Positions 11,390 through 23,223 of a stretch of 64,000 nt of DNA are shown here, one piece after another. Position numbers and translations under genes: made by a program. A model generated the notes under the pieces. It was not told the origin of the DNA. It worked only from the letters and a program-made list of their open reading frames with translations, and did no database searches. This DNA comes from Liolophura sinensis (taxonomy: Eukaryota > Mollusca > Polyplacophora > Chitonida > Chitonidae), in assembly GCF_032854445.1 (NCBI RefSeq), contig NC_088297.1:4651991-4715990 (forward strand), in the 5' to 3' direction. The number at the start of each line of letters is the position of its first letter. Within the stretch, counting starts at the first letter, position 1.

Positions 11390-12080
11390 TATTTGATATT
11401 AAATGTGATAAAAGCACAGCATTTTCAATCATTCCAGATCAGTGATGTCCATTTATTTGCTGGGGAATGTGTATAAGTTGTTATTATTCAAAGCATGCTG
11501 TTAGGTGCAGTTAGAATAAAACCGTAACAGAAGTAAACTGGCAAAAGGCTGGATTTCAGGGTTTTGTGTGACGATTTTTATGCTATCACACTGTCTTCGT
11601 GACTCTGAGTTTGCCCCTGGCGCTATATCGTCAAAATCAGTGAATATTTCAGAACAGTGCTCTATACAGTCCTACACATCAAGTGCTCCAGATTCCGTGA
11701 TCATTTGTGGGTTAAAGTTCAATGTCGATGAAGCAGATTTAGCACTTCATAAATTGTCTCTTCTAAGATGATTAGCTCAGATGCGTTCTCTAGGATGTTT
11801 GCTCATGCGCAAGCTTAACGTATTTAAATGTAATTCTTCGATAATTTATGGCAATTTCCTGCCTTTTGGAGATATTCAGACAGCTTGGAGCTCTAATTAT
11901 TTCTTCTAAAATCGTTCAAATATCATAATTAGTATTGCATTTTATAAAGCGAACATATTTAAAAAATTCCCAAAGGTGTAATGACGCAATCAGTTCTCAT
12001 GGATACGTGGACTACAACATACAACGTTTAGCTGGAATGTGTGTCATTGTTACAGCTTATTGTGTATTTTTTCAAATTTA
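11390..12080. other. no gene recognised
   Basis: AT-rich sequence. A 67-residue ORF at 11568-11771 has no family features. I see nothing else I can name. Confidence 0.5.
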
Positions 12081-12084
12081 GTGG

Positions 12085-12540
12085 CGTAAATTAGGACAAC
12101 TCAACCAGGTAAAGTAGAACAATTCAACCAGGTAAAGTAGAACATTTCAACCAGGTAAATTAGGACATTTTAACCAGGTAAATTAGAAAAATTCAACCTC
12201 GTAAAAGGTTTTCCCTTATATAACGGTGGTAAGGTTCACGGGTGAAGCCAACCGGTGTAAATTCATTCAGGTTAATTAGAACAATTTATCCAGGTAAATT
12301 AGAACAATTCAACCAGGTAAATCAGAACAATTCAACCCGGTAAAGTACATCAATTCAATCTGATAAAGTAAAACAATTCAACCAGGTAAAGTAGAACAAT
12401 TCAACCAGGTAAATTAGAACATTTTAACCAGGTAAATTAGAACATTTTAACCAGGTAAATTAGAAAAATTCAACCTCGTAAAAGGTTTTCCCTTATATAA
12501 CGGTGGTAAGGTTCACGGGTGAAGCCAACCGGTGTAAACC
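12085..12540 (+). repeat. tandem repeat, about 22-base unit, with a duplicated 80-base cassette
   Basis: Units of the form CAACCAGGTAAATTAGAACAATT run through the block. A cassette (AACCTCGTAAAAGGTTTTCC to GCCAACCGGTGTAAA) interrupts them at 12181-12262 and again, nearly unchanged, at 12458-12538. This indicates duplication of a 277-base higher-order unit. Confidence 0.85.
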
Positions 12541-12674
12541 GCCGCTCTTATAAACGTACCTGACAAACCTCAGGGATTAAAAACGCAGCTGGACTAGCGA
12601 GAGCTGTATTCGAACACGCGACCTCAGGGTTAAAGGGCTGACGATCGCAGAGAGCCAATGATTTAATCAATTCG

Positions 12675-13215
12675 CCAGTTGAAACCCATGACAATCTGCA
12701 GATTGAAACCCGCGACAATCCGCAGTTTGAAACCCACGACTATCTGCAGATTGAAACCCACGACAATCTGCAGTGTGAAACCCACGGCTATCTGCAGATT
12801 GAAACCCACGATAATCTGGAGGTTGAAATCCACGAAAATCTGGAGGTTGAAACCCACGACAATCCGCAGTGTGAAACCCACGACTATCTGCAGATTGAGC
12901 CCACGATAACCTGCAGATTGAAATCCACAAAAATATGCAGGTTGAAACCCACGACAATCCGTAGATAAAAAACCGCGAGTATCTGCTGGTTGAAACCAAC
13001 GACAATCCGCAAATTGAAACCCGCGAGTATCTGAAGGTTGAAACCCACGTCTATCAGCAGGTTAAAACCCACGACAATCCGTACGATGAAACACACGACA
13101 AACTGCAGGTTGATACCCTGCGAGTATCTGCAGGTTGAAACCCACGACAATCCACACGCGAAACCCATGACAATCAGCACGCTGAAACCCACGACAATCC
13201 ACACGCGGAAACCCA
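12675..13215. repeat. 24-base tandem repeat, about 22 units
   Basis: The unit is close to GTTGAAACCCACGACAATC plus TGCAG, with scattered substitutions and a few length changes. Because 24 is divisible by 3 and units lack stops in several frames, overlapping ORFs with 8-residue repeats arise on both strands; I treat them as by-products. Confidence 0.9.
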
Positions 13216-13437
13216 CGCCTTCACATGTACAATGTATTAATGAAGGTATTCGTTTGTTTCATGGGTGTTAGACGACGTACTAGTCACTCACATATAAAGC
13301 GGCCGTAAGCGGACCGCTCGGGATAAATCGCCGCCTGAATCATCTCCTGATTTTAAACGGAAAAACAAATAGTGATAGCTGGAATCGAACCTACGAACTT
13401 GGGCTAATCAGGTAGGGTGATATCGTCGCTTCATTAT

Positions 13438-13672
13438 GATTCTTTTATTTCACTGGAGCTGATCATGAATATTCCATTTATACGATGGTATTATGATGGG
13501 AGGAAACCCGGCAGCGGCCGAAGGAAATCCAGGTTGATGGCCCAGCTTCCCACCAGAGGAAACCAGTATGAACTGGACTTTAACCCACACCGATCGCGTT
13601 CTTGGGAGGATCCTGGTTCAGTGTACTGCGCTAACACCCTCACCACTGTAGGATTACACCAATGAGCCAGCG
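13438..13672 (-). repeat. old, diverged SINE copy
   Basis: Recognisable by CATTTATACGATGG, GGGAGGAAACCCGGCAG and the head-side block TGTACTGCGCTAACACCCTC. The central domain is badly diverged. Confidence 0.65.
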
Positions 13673-13841
13673 AGGGGATACTGCATGTACATGCTTAAAC
13701 ATACTATCATGTCTACATTAGTTAATATACGCCTACTGTGAACTAACGATGAATCTGACTTGGATTTAACGACAAACATCACTGGCACAAGACTAACAGT
13801 GATAAGTGCTTCTGTTTTTAGTACAAATATAAATAAGACTT

Positions 13842-15118
13842 TAGCACAGAGAGAAAAACCAGAGGAACATCGACAGTGTAATGGCTGGCAAATGGTCACA
13901 CTCACCTCAGTTAGGGTTTTATTCTAACTGTTCATGTAAATGTATAATAGTAGCAAATTACACGACCCCTAGCACCATGACTTAAAATTAGATAATTAAA
14001 TTAGATAGTCAGTTGGGATTTATTGAACATCACTGGTATAGAATTACTCAAAATGCTGTATTGTCGTCGCATTTAAAATACATTAACATCAAAACATTGC
14101 ATAGCTAGCCTAACCACCTGTCGCAAAGAATCAGTTAACCGCAATTAATCTAACAAAATTTATATTAATAAGTCAAGAATAAGGATGGTGAATACGACTT
14201 TTTGTTTTCATTTTCTCGTGTGATTCTCATTCGCAGTTTGTGAGTCGTGAGATTTCAAGACAGTTGTAATTTGTCTATGCAACAGATCAAGATCACAGAA
14301 TCCATGAGAAGAATATAGACCGTTAAAATTCAGCGCGATTTGCTGTAAATGTACGAGTCAACACGACGACATTCATAGAAACTTAAGTCAACTGAACAGG
14401 ATATTCTCAATAAATATGTGAATGGCTGCATATCTTGAGTGAGTGAGTGAGTGCTTGGGGTTTAACGTCGTACTCAACAATTTTTCAGTCATATGACGAC
14501 GAAGGAATCATTAGGGTGCATGCACGTGTAATGTGCCTCCTTGTTGCAGGACGGATTTCCACCGCTCTTTTATTTAGTGCTGCTTCACGACGACTTACCG
14601 AAGGCAAGTAAACCGACCCGCCCGAGCCATTATACTGATACGGGTCAACCAGTCGTTGCACTATCCCCTTCATGCTGAGCGCCAAGCGAGGAAGTTACAA
14701 CTTCCTCTTTTAAAGTCTTAGGTGTGACTCGATCAAGGATTGATCCTGGATCTACCGGTCCCGAAGCGGACGCTCTACCAACTGTGCTATCCGGGCCGGT
14801 TTTGCATATCTTGAGAGATTTGTGACAACTTTGCTTCTGCCATTGGGCATTACTGGTCTTGCTATTTTAATAAACATCCGCTACAAAACATTATGACCAA
14901 TGGTTAGGTAAATATCCATTTACAAAGTAAACAACTGTTTATTTAACAATGGAGTTTGTTGTTAATCAGACTGTATTTCGTTCGCGAGACAGAGAACATA
15001 ATGATGGCTATACGCTGTAAAGATAAGCATATAGTTTCACCAATAAAAGTAGTCGGGCGATATCTTTATTGAGGGAGTGCCTTTTGGATAAAACATTTTG
15101 AACAATTTTAGACCAGCG
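13842..15118 (+). repeat. second long copy of the dispersed repeat, split by a SINE
   Basis: Colinear with 7213-8180. The copy is interrupted at 14440-14802 by a SINE; the flanking parts read ATGGCTGCATATC..GAG before and TTTGTGACAACTTTGCTTCTG after, contiguous in the other copy. At its right end it abuts a half foldback element. Confidence 0.78.
14440..14802 (-). mobile_element. full-length tRNA-headed SINE, second family, with 13-base TSD
   Basis: In minus orientation the head reads GATAGCACAGTTGGTAGAGC (A box) and GATCCAGGATCAATCC (B-box-like). The tail has TGAAAAATTGTTGAGTACG then ACGTTAAACCCC and a (CACT)n end. The direct repeat TGCATATCTTGAG lies at 14427-14439 and 14803-14815. The insertion splits a copy of the long dispersed repeat, so it is younger than that copy. 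Confidence 0.9.
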
Positions 15119-15119
15119 A

Positions 15120-15370
15120 GGTGTGCTAAGTTCCTTCCTTCTGGTGTTTCCACCAGGAAAAAAAGGTGATGTGACGTCATAATTCCTAAATACCGTCAGT
15201 ATGGCCCATAAAGACCACCATAGAATTCAGATATTTGAAGGCCTTTCAACACTCTTTAAAAAATCTAAAAAAATCTAAATAAAAGTATTTCTACACATAG
15301 TTTTCAGTTGTCTGTACGACAGACAGAACCTTACTTCACATTTTAGCTTTCTTTTACTTTAAAGAGATAT
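15120..15370 (+). repeat. half of a foldback element
   Basis: Matches the right arm of 21860-22215: TTCCTTCCTTCTGGTG, GATGTGACGTCA, CCTAAATAC.GTCAGTATGG, TTTCAACACTCT, CATAGTTTTCAG. The left arm is absent, replaced by the dispersed repeat. Confidence 0.7.
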
Positions 15371-15632
15371 CAAAATTGATTAGATGGCGGCGCGTGTCAT
15401 TTTCTCAATGTGTGCGATTTTTCTGACTTTGAACTGCGATATTTCAGCTGTGCAGTAAAAGACACAAACAATTATGCCTTTTAAAATTCAGGTGGGATAC
15501 TTTATCGATGCATAAATACATACATACATACATTTCGCACACCAGGACATCAGGGACAGTCAGCAGCGATTGCTGGAAGGCAGACGTTATGTAATATCGC
15601 TTATGCCAGTTAAATACAATTAAGACGTAAGC

Positions 15633-15900
15633 CTAGAGAGAAAAACCCAAACTTGGGTGTGATTCCTGCCCAATGGTAACATGTAAGAGGTGAAATACGG
15701 CCTCTTGTCAATTTACCTCAGTCAGGGTTTGATTGTAGCTGTTCACGTAAATGCTTAAGCAATAATAAATTACACGCACCCGAGCACCATGCCTTAAACA
15801 GAATTAGGAAAGAAAATGCAGTGATGTTAATTGAAATGTATTACAGAATTACTCAAATGCTAGGTAGCTCTTGTCTTCATGATAACCGTTTTTTTCCACA
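15633..15900 (+). repeat. partial copy of the long dispersed repeat
   Basis: Contains AGAGAGAAAAACC, GTCAATTTACCTCAGTCAGGG, GAGCACCATGCCTTAA in the same order as in 7213-7450. Confidence 0.65.
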
Positions 15901-16790
15901 GGTACTAAGTGTTCAAAAGCTTAATGAAGTCCTTGGCCAGTCAGACTGTGTGCTTGTATCTATCTAACGGGCGCATCCGGTGCTGTCTTAACCCAGGAGA
16001 TTTGCCAGATGTGTGACAAAGGGCGGTGAGTCTTCCCCTGGTTCCCCGTACTTCGGTAGCCAAACACTTTAACTCAATCGAACGGGTAAATCATTTTTTT
16101 TCTAAACCAATGCAATAAATAAGTAAAGAAATAAAAATAATTTGCGTACTTCCTACTTCTACTCGATTTTTTCATGCCATGATAAATATAAACACTGTCT
16201 TTTCTTTGAAAAAAAAATGCTGGAAACGTTGTCGTATGCACAATCACCACTCTTTATAACACAGTAAAAATATGAAGGGAGATGAAACTCCAAACCATTA
16301 GAAGCGTCCATGGAGACTAACGCATTTACCTCTAAGTGATATTCGTAGCTTGATGAAGTGGTAATCAAATACACCCTGCTAATTAAACAGTGTGTGTATT
16401 TTGTGTAAATCTCCAGTTGTCAGAAACTTGTTTCTCGAACCAGGTCAACGGCGTGACTCCACGTGCAATCAACTAACGTGCTCTGCTATATAGATGTTTT
16501 AATGAATCGAACACTGATGAGTGACATGACGGCAAATAAGTCACGAGATTAACCATTGTCATTCCTTTATCGAATTCACCTTCGTCGAGACGGGATTAAT
16601 CAATAGTAAAGTAATTCTGATGCTCTTGGTAAATTGATTTGCACTTTGTTAGGCCTGGGTGTATCGTAGAGTTCAGATAAAAGCAAAACAGGCTATACCG
16701 GAGATTTTTTGGCAAAATATCAGGCAAATGCTTCCTTCTCACATCATATCAGCCTCGTCTGTACACGTTCCTGCCTAGGATCGTTAATAA
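15900..16790. other. no gene recognised
   Basis: Short ORFs only. A minus-strand 71-residue ORF at 16159-16374 has no recognisable feature. A stretch near 16440-16480 (GAACCAGGTC..CGTGACTCC) could be a tRNA-like remnant but is too short to call. Confidence 0.45.
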
Positions 16791-16794
16791 AATT

Positions 16795-16990
16795 CCTATA
16801 ATTTATAAAGCGGGTCGCATTATAACTGTTTCAAACTTTAAAATCATTTTAACACAAATAATACGAGTCTGATATTTGCCGAAAGGCAATTATTTGAGCT
16901 GTTCATGGTACACACAGAAAATTCTATTTGATAAGCGAATATGGATTTCTGCCCAAAATTCCCGGTATAGCCTCTTTAATTTTTACGTGG
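16795..16990 (+). repeat. dispersed repeat copy (family of 3480-3690)
   Basis: CTTTAAAATCATTTTAACAC, GTCTGATATTTGCC and AAAGGCAATTATTTGAG align with 3535-3600. A following segment (CCCGGTATAGCCTCTTTAAT) resembles 26600-26640. Confidence 0.6.
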
Positions 16991-17205
16991 TCCTGGGCCA
17001 GATTGATTGTAACTCGGATCATGGAAATGAGAAGTCTTTGGTTTCCATGGTTACGTACTTACAATCTCCTTCGATAATTTTGTTGGACACAAGCCCATTT
17101 CACAGAGCTATTTTTGGCTTTAGAGTTTATTTTTCGCTAACATTTCACACATTAATATTTTGCACACCTCAACAATGTTGGCTTCGGACAAGTCTATTTA
17201 AATTT

Positions 17206-17327
17206 CCCGTACGTGGGAAGATCTGGCACCAACCTGCTGATGGTCGTGGGTTTCCCCCGGGGCTCTGCCCGGTTTCCTCCCACCATAATGCTGGCCGCGT
17301 AAAACACTAATCAAATAAATAAATAAA
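17206..17327 (+). repeat. SINE, 5'-truncated, plus orientation
   Basis: GTACGTGGGAAGATCTGGCA, GGTCGTGGGTTTCCCCCGGG, CCACCATAATGCTGGCCGC, then GTAAAACACTAATCAAATAA with a (AAAT)n tail. It has an internal deletion of the AAGTGAAATATTCTTGAG segment. Confidence 0.85.
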
Positions 17328-17523
17328 TAATTTAAATTTGAAGTTTCAGTAAAAATAAAGTTAAGCATTGTGTAGAGGTTTTAAATTTTCGCCGAAGCCA
17401 TTTTTTTTCACTCGTATACGGTAGCCGTTAGTTCTATGGGTGGAGCACACCGGGGTGCTTGTAAGGGTAACCATCCGCCTCCGTGTCGCAAGCCTCAGAC
17501 GAACTTTCCGACGTCTAACGACG

Positions 17524-17788
17524 TACACTCAAAAAATTAATCTGTTAAATTTACCAGAAAATCTGTTATCTGAGGAATGCTATAATGTATTCTGTGATTT
17601 TAAGCAGATTATTCTGTTGAATATAACACACAGTCTATTCATTCAACGTAACCATTGTATTTGACTAACTTAATAAGGTGTTGAATCTGAAACAATACTC
17701 TTATAATTACAGAATAAATTCTAGTATCACCCGGGCAACAGACTTTCTGTTCAATTTAACAGAATTTAAAATTACTTTTCTGAGTGTA
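17524..17788. repeat. MITE-like element, TA-flanked, about 265 bases
   Basis: Ends are TACACTCAAAAAATTAA and TTACTTTTCTGAGTGTA, inverted copies with two or three mismatches. The TA at each end fits a TA target duplication as in Tc1/mariner-derived MITEs. There is no coding sequence inside. Confidence 0.6.
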
Positions 17789-17944
17789 CATTCATGTCTA
17801 TGCACACTATATGAATAAAACAAAACGTCTTCAGACCGCAAAAACGACCATACAAGTATTACTGAGGTCTAAGAACAGTTAGAGCGGGGATCTCTACAAA
17901 TTCCCTTCCAAGGCTTGGATTGAAACCGCAACTCTCGTATGTCT

Positions 17945-18195
17945 CTAATGGTACAAAGATGTGACAAGGCAGAGCCAACACCCTTTATCAGGTGCAATGA
18001 AGTGAAATGGTACAAAGAAGTGACAAGGCAGAGCCAACACCCTTTATCAGGTGGTGTGAAGTGTAATGTTACAAAGAAGTGAAAAGGTACACAGAAATGA
18101 TGTGGTACAAAGAGGTGAAATGGCACAAAGAAGTGACATGCTGCAAAGCAGTGAAATGGTACAAGGAGGTGAAATGGTACAAAGAAGTAAACTCG
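17945..18195 (-). repeat. tandem repeats of two periods
   Basis: Two copies of a 57-base unit (GGTACAAAGA.GTGACAAGGC and AGAGCCAACACCCTTTATCA) are followed by about seven units of 15-18 bases like GTGAAATGGTACAAAGAA. Confidence 0.8.
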
Positions 18196-18199
18196 TAGG

Positions 18200-18970
18200 C
18201 AGAATCGAAAATGGTAGCAATCGACAGAGATAAATGCTAAGAACCACAGAACGTATTCAGCAATACAACAAATAGTTGTGTTTTCCTCGTTGCCTTTTAA
18301 TAAATCCAATATACAATAAGTCAATGTACCAATATACAGTCGTATACAAATGTAGTATAAGTGATAAAGCTGTCATGCATATAATACGATACAATCTAAC
18401 AACAATATGATACGTTTGAAAAAAGGTAACCCTTGAATCAAAAAAATGCAACCACGCGTCGCTTAAACTACCAATATAAACGTAGCACCACGACATTATT
18501 TGTAACAACATTGCCCGTAAATTTCGTTTTTGGATATTATCACAAACCTGAGTCTTCACCTATGTCCCAATTTCACAAAACGTCCCTACAATACACTGGT
18601 TTTTTCTCCGACAACGGTCCAACACACACACGTATAAGGGTTGCCACATATCAAAAATTTATGACTTTTTTTACGGTTAATACACTTCTACCATACATCA
18701 CGGTGAACTCTGACAATACTTTATGAATTCTACCGGACATTAAAATTTTTGAAGAACATTATTTCACCACTAAACAATGCAGCTCAATTGTTCGACATTC
18801 AACTGGAATAATAAAGAAATACCGACTCACTGACGACCCCTTATGAAATATGTTACTCCTGTACTACTAATATTTATACGTATACCAGTACTGCTGGTAA
18901 AAGAAAATACGTAAATTCATGACACAATTCAAAATTCATGACTTCTTTATGCCCGGGACAATTGTTGACC
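18200..18970. other. no gene recognised
   Basis: AT-rich, short overlapping ORFs on both strands with no domain features. I see nothing I can name. Confidence 0.5.
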
Positions 18971-18973
18971 ATA

Positions 18974-19215
18974 GCATCATAGATGTATATTTACACATCT
19001 TAATGACCGTAGCATCCCTGATGTGTATTTACACATCTTAATGACGGTTGTAGCCCTGATGTTTATTTACACTTCTTAATGACCGTAGCATACCTGACGT
19101 GTATTTACACTTCTTAATGACCGTAGCATACCTGATGTGTATTTACACATCTTAATGACCGTAGCATCCCTGACGTGTACTTACACATCTTAATGACCGT
19201 AGCATCGCTGATTTA
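18974..19215 (+). repeat. 38-base tandem repeat, about 6.5 units
   Basis: The unit is GCATCCCTGATGTGTATTTA then CACATCTTAATGACCGTA, with starts every 38 bases from 18974. Confidence 0.92.
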
Positions 19216-19239
19216 CACGTATACTTACACATACACACA

Positions 19240-20085
19240 CAGAGTTATCTGCGTGTGAGAAGTTTAGTGAATGCAGATATGGTATTGTTCGATAGGCAAT
19301 AAAATGGAATAGAGCAGAAACAATATGCTAAAGTACGATTAACTCTACTGTATTGTCGGTGCTAGAGGCGGGCGTACATGCATGAAGAGAAAAATCCGGA
19401 AAATCTGAACACATTAAAGACAACTGTTAATTTATGTTTTCATTATCACCAGTAGAATGGGATATGGTTCAATCATGAATAGGACAAATTATGGATAGGT
19501 AATCATCAGGGAAAAACCATTTCAACCATCCTGAAGTTGCAGGAATATGCAACAGATGGAAGCGTCCCACACAAATACAACACCGTTATACACAGCTCAA
19601 TGAATACGCAATAACTGTAACATGGCAGAGAAAGACCTGGAATGGTGTTCTACCCATCGCGTGACAAAAAAATACCAAGACCTCACATCTTAATCTTTAA
19701 AAATATTTTAAACACAAATCTCGGTATATGAAAATCTTCCAGAAAATATGCCAACACTATATGTAAAAAGCATTATTGATGGTTGTCAATGTCAAGCAGG
19801 GGGGCAGGTGGTTAAGTACGCTTCTTAGATAAACTGTGAAAAATTACACGTATCTGTACAAAACTGACTTGACATAGTACAAAAAAAGAAACTACGGCAC
19901 CGTGAGTACAACCAGAGCAGCGATGACAGTGGGATAGTTGGTAAATGGTAACATGTACATGTGAAACCCGGACTCTTGTCAGTTCATCTTCGTGTAAAGG
20001 CTTAAAAAGTTGTAAAAAAAAAAGCTTCATACCGTACTGAAGAATATTTCACTAATAAAAGATGCCCATGAAAATGACATATTTA
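19240..20085. other. no gene recognised; includes a repeat fragment
   Basis: Only a short piece of the long dispersed repeat at about 19890-20000 (GCGATGACAGTGGGATAGTTGG, AACATGTACATGTGAAAC) can be named. Confidence 0.5.
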
Positions 20086-20087
20086 TT

Positions 20088-20162
20088 TTACTGGATTGGA
20101 GTTTTACGCCCTGCTCAAGAATATTCCACTTATACGACACTGGCCAGCATTAGGGTGGGCTG
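20088..20162 (-). repeat. SINE fragment
   Basis: GGATTGGAGTTTTACGCC, GCTCAAGAATATTCCACTTA, GGCCAGCATTAGGGTGGG: only the 3' 75 bases of the SINE. Confidence 0.8.
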
Positions 20163-20164
20163 TG

Positions 20165-21360
20165 ATTAACAAGAGTTGATGAGAAAGATGTACTAAAACG
20201 TTGAGTTTAGTGCAGTAACAGCCCTGTCTACGCTGATATTAAAACTGCCGAGCTGGAAATTAAGGATGCATGGGTGCCCATATTCACCCACATTTTAGCT
20301 AGTGCACCTAATTTTTTTTTTTAAGTGTAGCCACCTTTTTTCCTAATTAGACCTAGGGCAAGATGAGGTGAAGCTTAAAATGCCTATAAAAATGAAACAA
20401 GTTCACAACACGGGTCTGCAATGAGTGGCGTCAGCAAAGAGAACATACCTTTTCTTTTCCTAAACAATAAAATAACTACAGCTATCAACACACACAGTTA
20501 GTTCCCACAGAGAGAAAACAAATATACTGACCTATTTAATTTAGTAGCAAGATTAATATACACGTAATACACTGACCGCATATTACAATTAACATTAACA
20601 TTTTAAGCTAAGTTTAATAACTATAAAACCATGTAATAATCTTAAAAAACGGCTCGGGTAACAAAAGAACGTATTTCTATATATATGCATGCACAATATA
20701 AACAAATAATAAACAATATATATTCCTGCTATCACATATACATATATAGGCGGACGTAAAAACGATAGGCCAAACCGCAAGCAATGTATCGCCAGCCTTA
20801 TCCGAAGATTTCATGAACACAACACATAAAATGTGAAAAATGCAAATGGGTCCAACGCTGAAGTAATACTGACAAAACGACAAGGGGAGATCACTCCAAT
20901 CGGGGAGACAATTCTTTGAATAATGGCATAATTAGATCACAGGCAAACAGAATTAAATGTTTCTGCATTCCAAAATTAAACTGTGACCTTGAAAACATAC
21001 TTCACAGAATATTAGCAGGCTTTAAATAGACCCAACTTACAACATAAATAAAACGGCTTTATTGCCATGGCCATTTAATAACGCCGAACTTAATGAAATA
21101 AAAAAAAAAAAAAGCTATGCCCAGGAAATAACGCCCTTGTATTTTGAATGTGTCTCTTAGTCTGCTATAATACTTGTCAATAATTTCCTTCAATTTCCAA
21201 ACTTTTCAAAACTGCATCTGTAACATTTTATTGCAATTCCAAATACATTCTCCGATTTTTGCAAAAAAATAAAGATAATTACCATACACATTCATTACAC
21301 AGAAAAAAAAAGCCATCACACATTAAATGCATATTTCTTTGTTCTACAAGAGTAAAAAGC
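20165..21360. other. no gene recognised
   Basis: AT-rich, with runs of T or A near 20315 and 21105. Short ORFs only. Confidence 0.5.
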
Positions 21361-21362
21361 AC

Positions 21363-21425
21363 TTGGCACAAGGATCGCAAGGATCGCAAGGATCACGAGG
21401 ATCACAAGGATCACAAGGATCACAA
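21363..21425 (-). repeat. 9-10-base tandem repeat
   Basis: Seven units of CAAGGATCGC / CAAGGATCA. The minus-strand ORF over it reads a run of Ile-Leu-Val from the repeat. Confidence 0.85.
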
Positions 21426-21859
21426 CTGAACATATTTGAGATTCATCACAATCTGAGTAAAACTTTATCCTATGACTTTGGACAAATTTCTTTTGTTTAA
21501 TATTTGTTGTTACCAGTGGGATTTTGTCTGATATATCATTAATTTTCTTACTGTTCTTACATAAAGCATGCAAAATATCAGAAAATATGTGGAGCCAAGT
21601 TTTAGAACATCTCAAATGTACAAAGTTCATGTGGGCACAAGCAACAATATAATGTGCCAAACTTCATAACAAGGTGAATAGCAAACACATACATTGTTCA
21701 CCAAAGCCATATCCATGTGCCATAACCGTGTAGTATCAAGGACTGTCAGAAGAAGTATCTAGGCACAGCAAAAAAACACTTGCTTAATGCAAACCACCTC
21801 AAAAAATCGAAGTAGGCCTCACTAAATAGATAACTTAAAACTATACTTTAAAATACCTT

Positions 21860-22215
21860 TATTTACTTTTTTTAAAGATTTTCTAAAGGGTTAAAGATGC
21901 TCAAATATTTAAATTCTAAGGTGGGCTTTATGGACCACACTATCAGAGGATAGGAACTCTGACGTCACAGGAAGTTTTTTTCACCTCTAATCAAGGCACC
22001 AAATGTAGGGATAATTCTTTTTACCCATGACTAAAAGATTATTAAATCAATGTTCCTTCCTTCTGGTGAATATATGGAAAAAAAGATGATGTGACATCAG
22101 AGTTCCTAAATACAGTCAGTATGGTTCATAAAGCTCACCATAGTTTTCAAATATTCGAATGCCTTTCAACACTCTCAAAAAAAAATCTGAAAAAATAAAG
22201 GAAAGTACTTTTAGG
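21860..22215. repeat. foldback (long inverted repeat) element
   Basis: The left arm (about 21870-21970: TCAAATATTTAAATTCTAAG, GGGCTTTATGGACCA, AGGAACTCTGACGTCAC) is the diverged inverse of the right arm (about 22087-22205: GTGACATCAGAGTTCCTAAA, GGTTCATAAAGCTCACCATA, TCAAATATTCGAATGCC). The spacer is about 115 bases. Related copies or halves lie at 15120-15370, 61395-61500 and 63225-63510. There is no coding capacity. Confidence 0.75.
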
Positions 22216-22240
22216 CATAGTTTTCAGCTGTCTTCATGAT

Positions 22241-22618
22241 GAACTTTACTTCATATCTCAGCTTTGTTTTACAATAAGATTTCCTGGATTACAATGGAAA
22301 AACAGCATTGAAACAATAAAACTCTCGCCTCAGTTATACCTCTGACAATGTACATGTATGTTTGGCGAACTTTACTTCATATCTCAGCTTTGTTTTACAT
22401 TAAGATTTCCTGGATTACAATGGAAAAACAGCATTGAAACAATAAAACTCTCGCCTCAGTTATACCTCTGACAATGTACATGTATGTTTGGTGAACTTTA
22501 CTTCATATCTCAGCTTTGTTTTACATTAAGATTTCCTGGATTACAATGGAAAAACAGCATTGAAACAATAAAACTCTTGCCTCAGTTATACCTCTGACAA
22601 GGTACATGTATGTTTGGT
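22241..22618. repeat. 126-base tandem repeat, three units
   Basis: Units start GAACTTTACTTCATATCTCA at 22241, 22367 and 22493 and are nearly identical to each other. The first unit overlaps the outer end of the foldback element, whose related copies share the CTTACTTCA start. Confidence 0.93.
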
Positions 22619-22624
22619 GACAGT

Positions 22625-23220
22625 TTACATGTACTGTAGATGTATGCACCTTTGTACACTGCATATCCATGCATAATGACATGAAAACGAAAACAAAAAC
22701 GAAAAAAGTTCCCAGACAGAATGGAGAAGAGCATCATCATCTTCATCAAAAGTACATGTATCAAATTCATCTCGGATTGTCACATCAAAGAATTTTGATT
22801 TGAGTTCAAAGTCACATGTATCAATGTTGATTTCCGTCAATGTTTCATATTGGTCAGCATCAAAAGTTGAGCAACACATTACTCCGGTTGGTTTATCCTG
22901 CCTGCCATATTTACAAAACAAACCTATGGTCTCTATGATAATCTGTGTGCATCAACAGCAAAAGAGTATCTCTGTACTCACCATAAAATGTTTTCCTTTC
23001 TTATGAATTACAACAGGATTATAATAGACATACAAATGTATTCAATATGTCAAAGTCCAAAAAGGTGGTCAAATTTCTTGATACAATGAAAATATAGCAA
23101 ACAAATGTAATATGTTACAAAATTAAATTTAATATGAAGTAAATGGAAGTTAGTAAATTCAGGAATAGATACCAAGGAATCATAAGTTTTTTTTTAAAAA
23201 GACTATAGTTATGCATGTTT
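22625..23220. other. no gene recognised; one acidic minus-strand ORF
   Basis: A 98-residue minus-strand ORF at 22625-22921 has an acidic stretch (TFDEDDDALLHSVWELF). No start context, splice sites or family support it. It lies just 3' of the dehydrogenase gene. Confidence 0.35.
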
Positions 23221-23223
23221 CAT

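Noticed and set aside
10560-11400. Plus-strand ORFs with repeated ARNGAE and LSS words
   Set aside because: They are translations of the regulatory-motif repeat block and of the antisense of the zinc-finger pseudogene.
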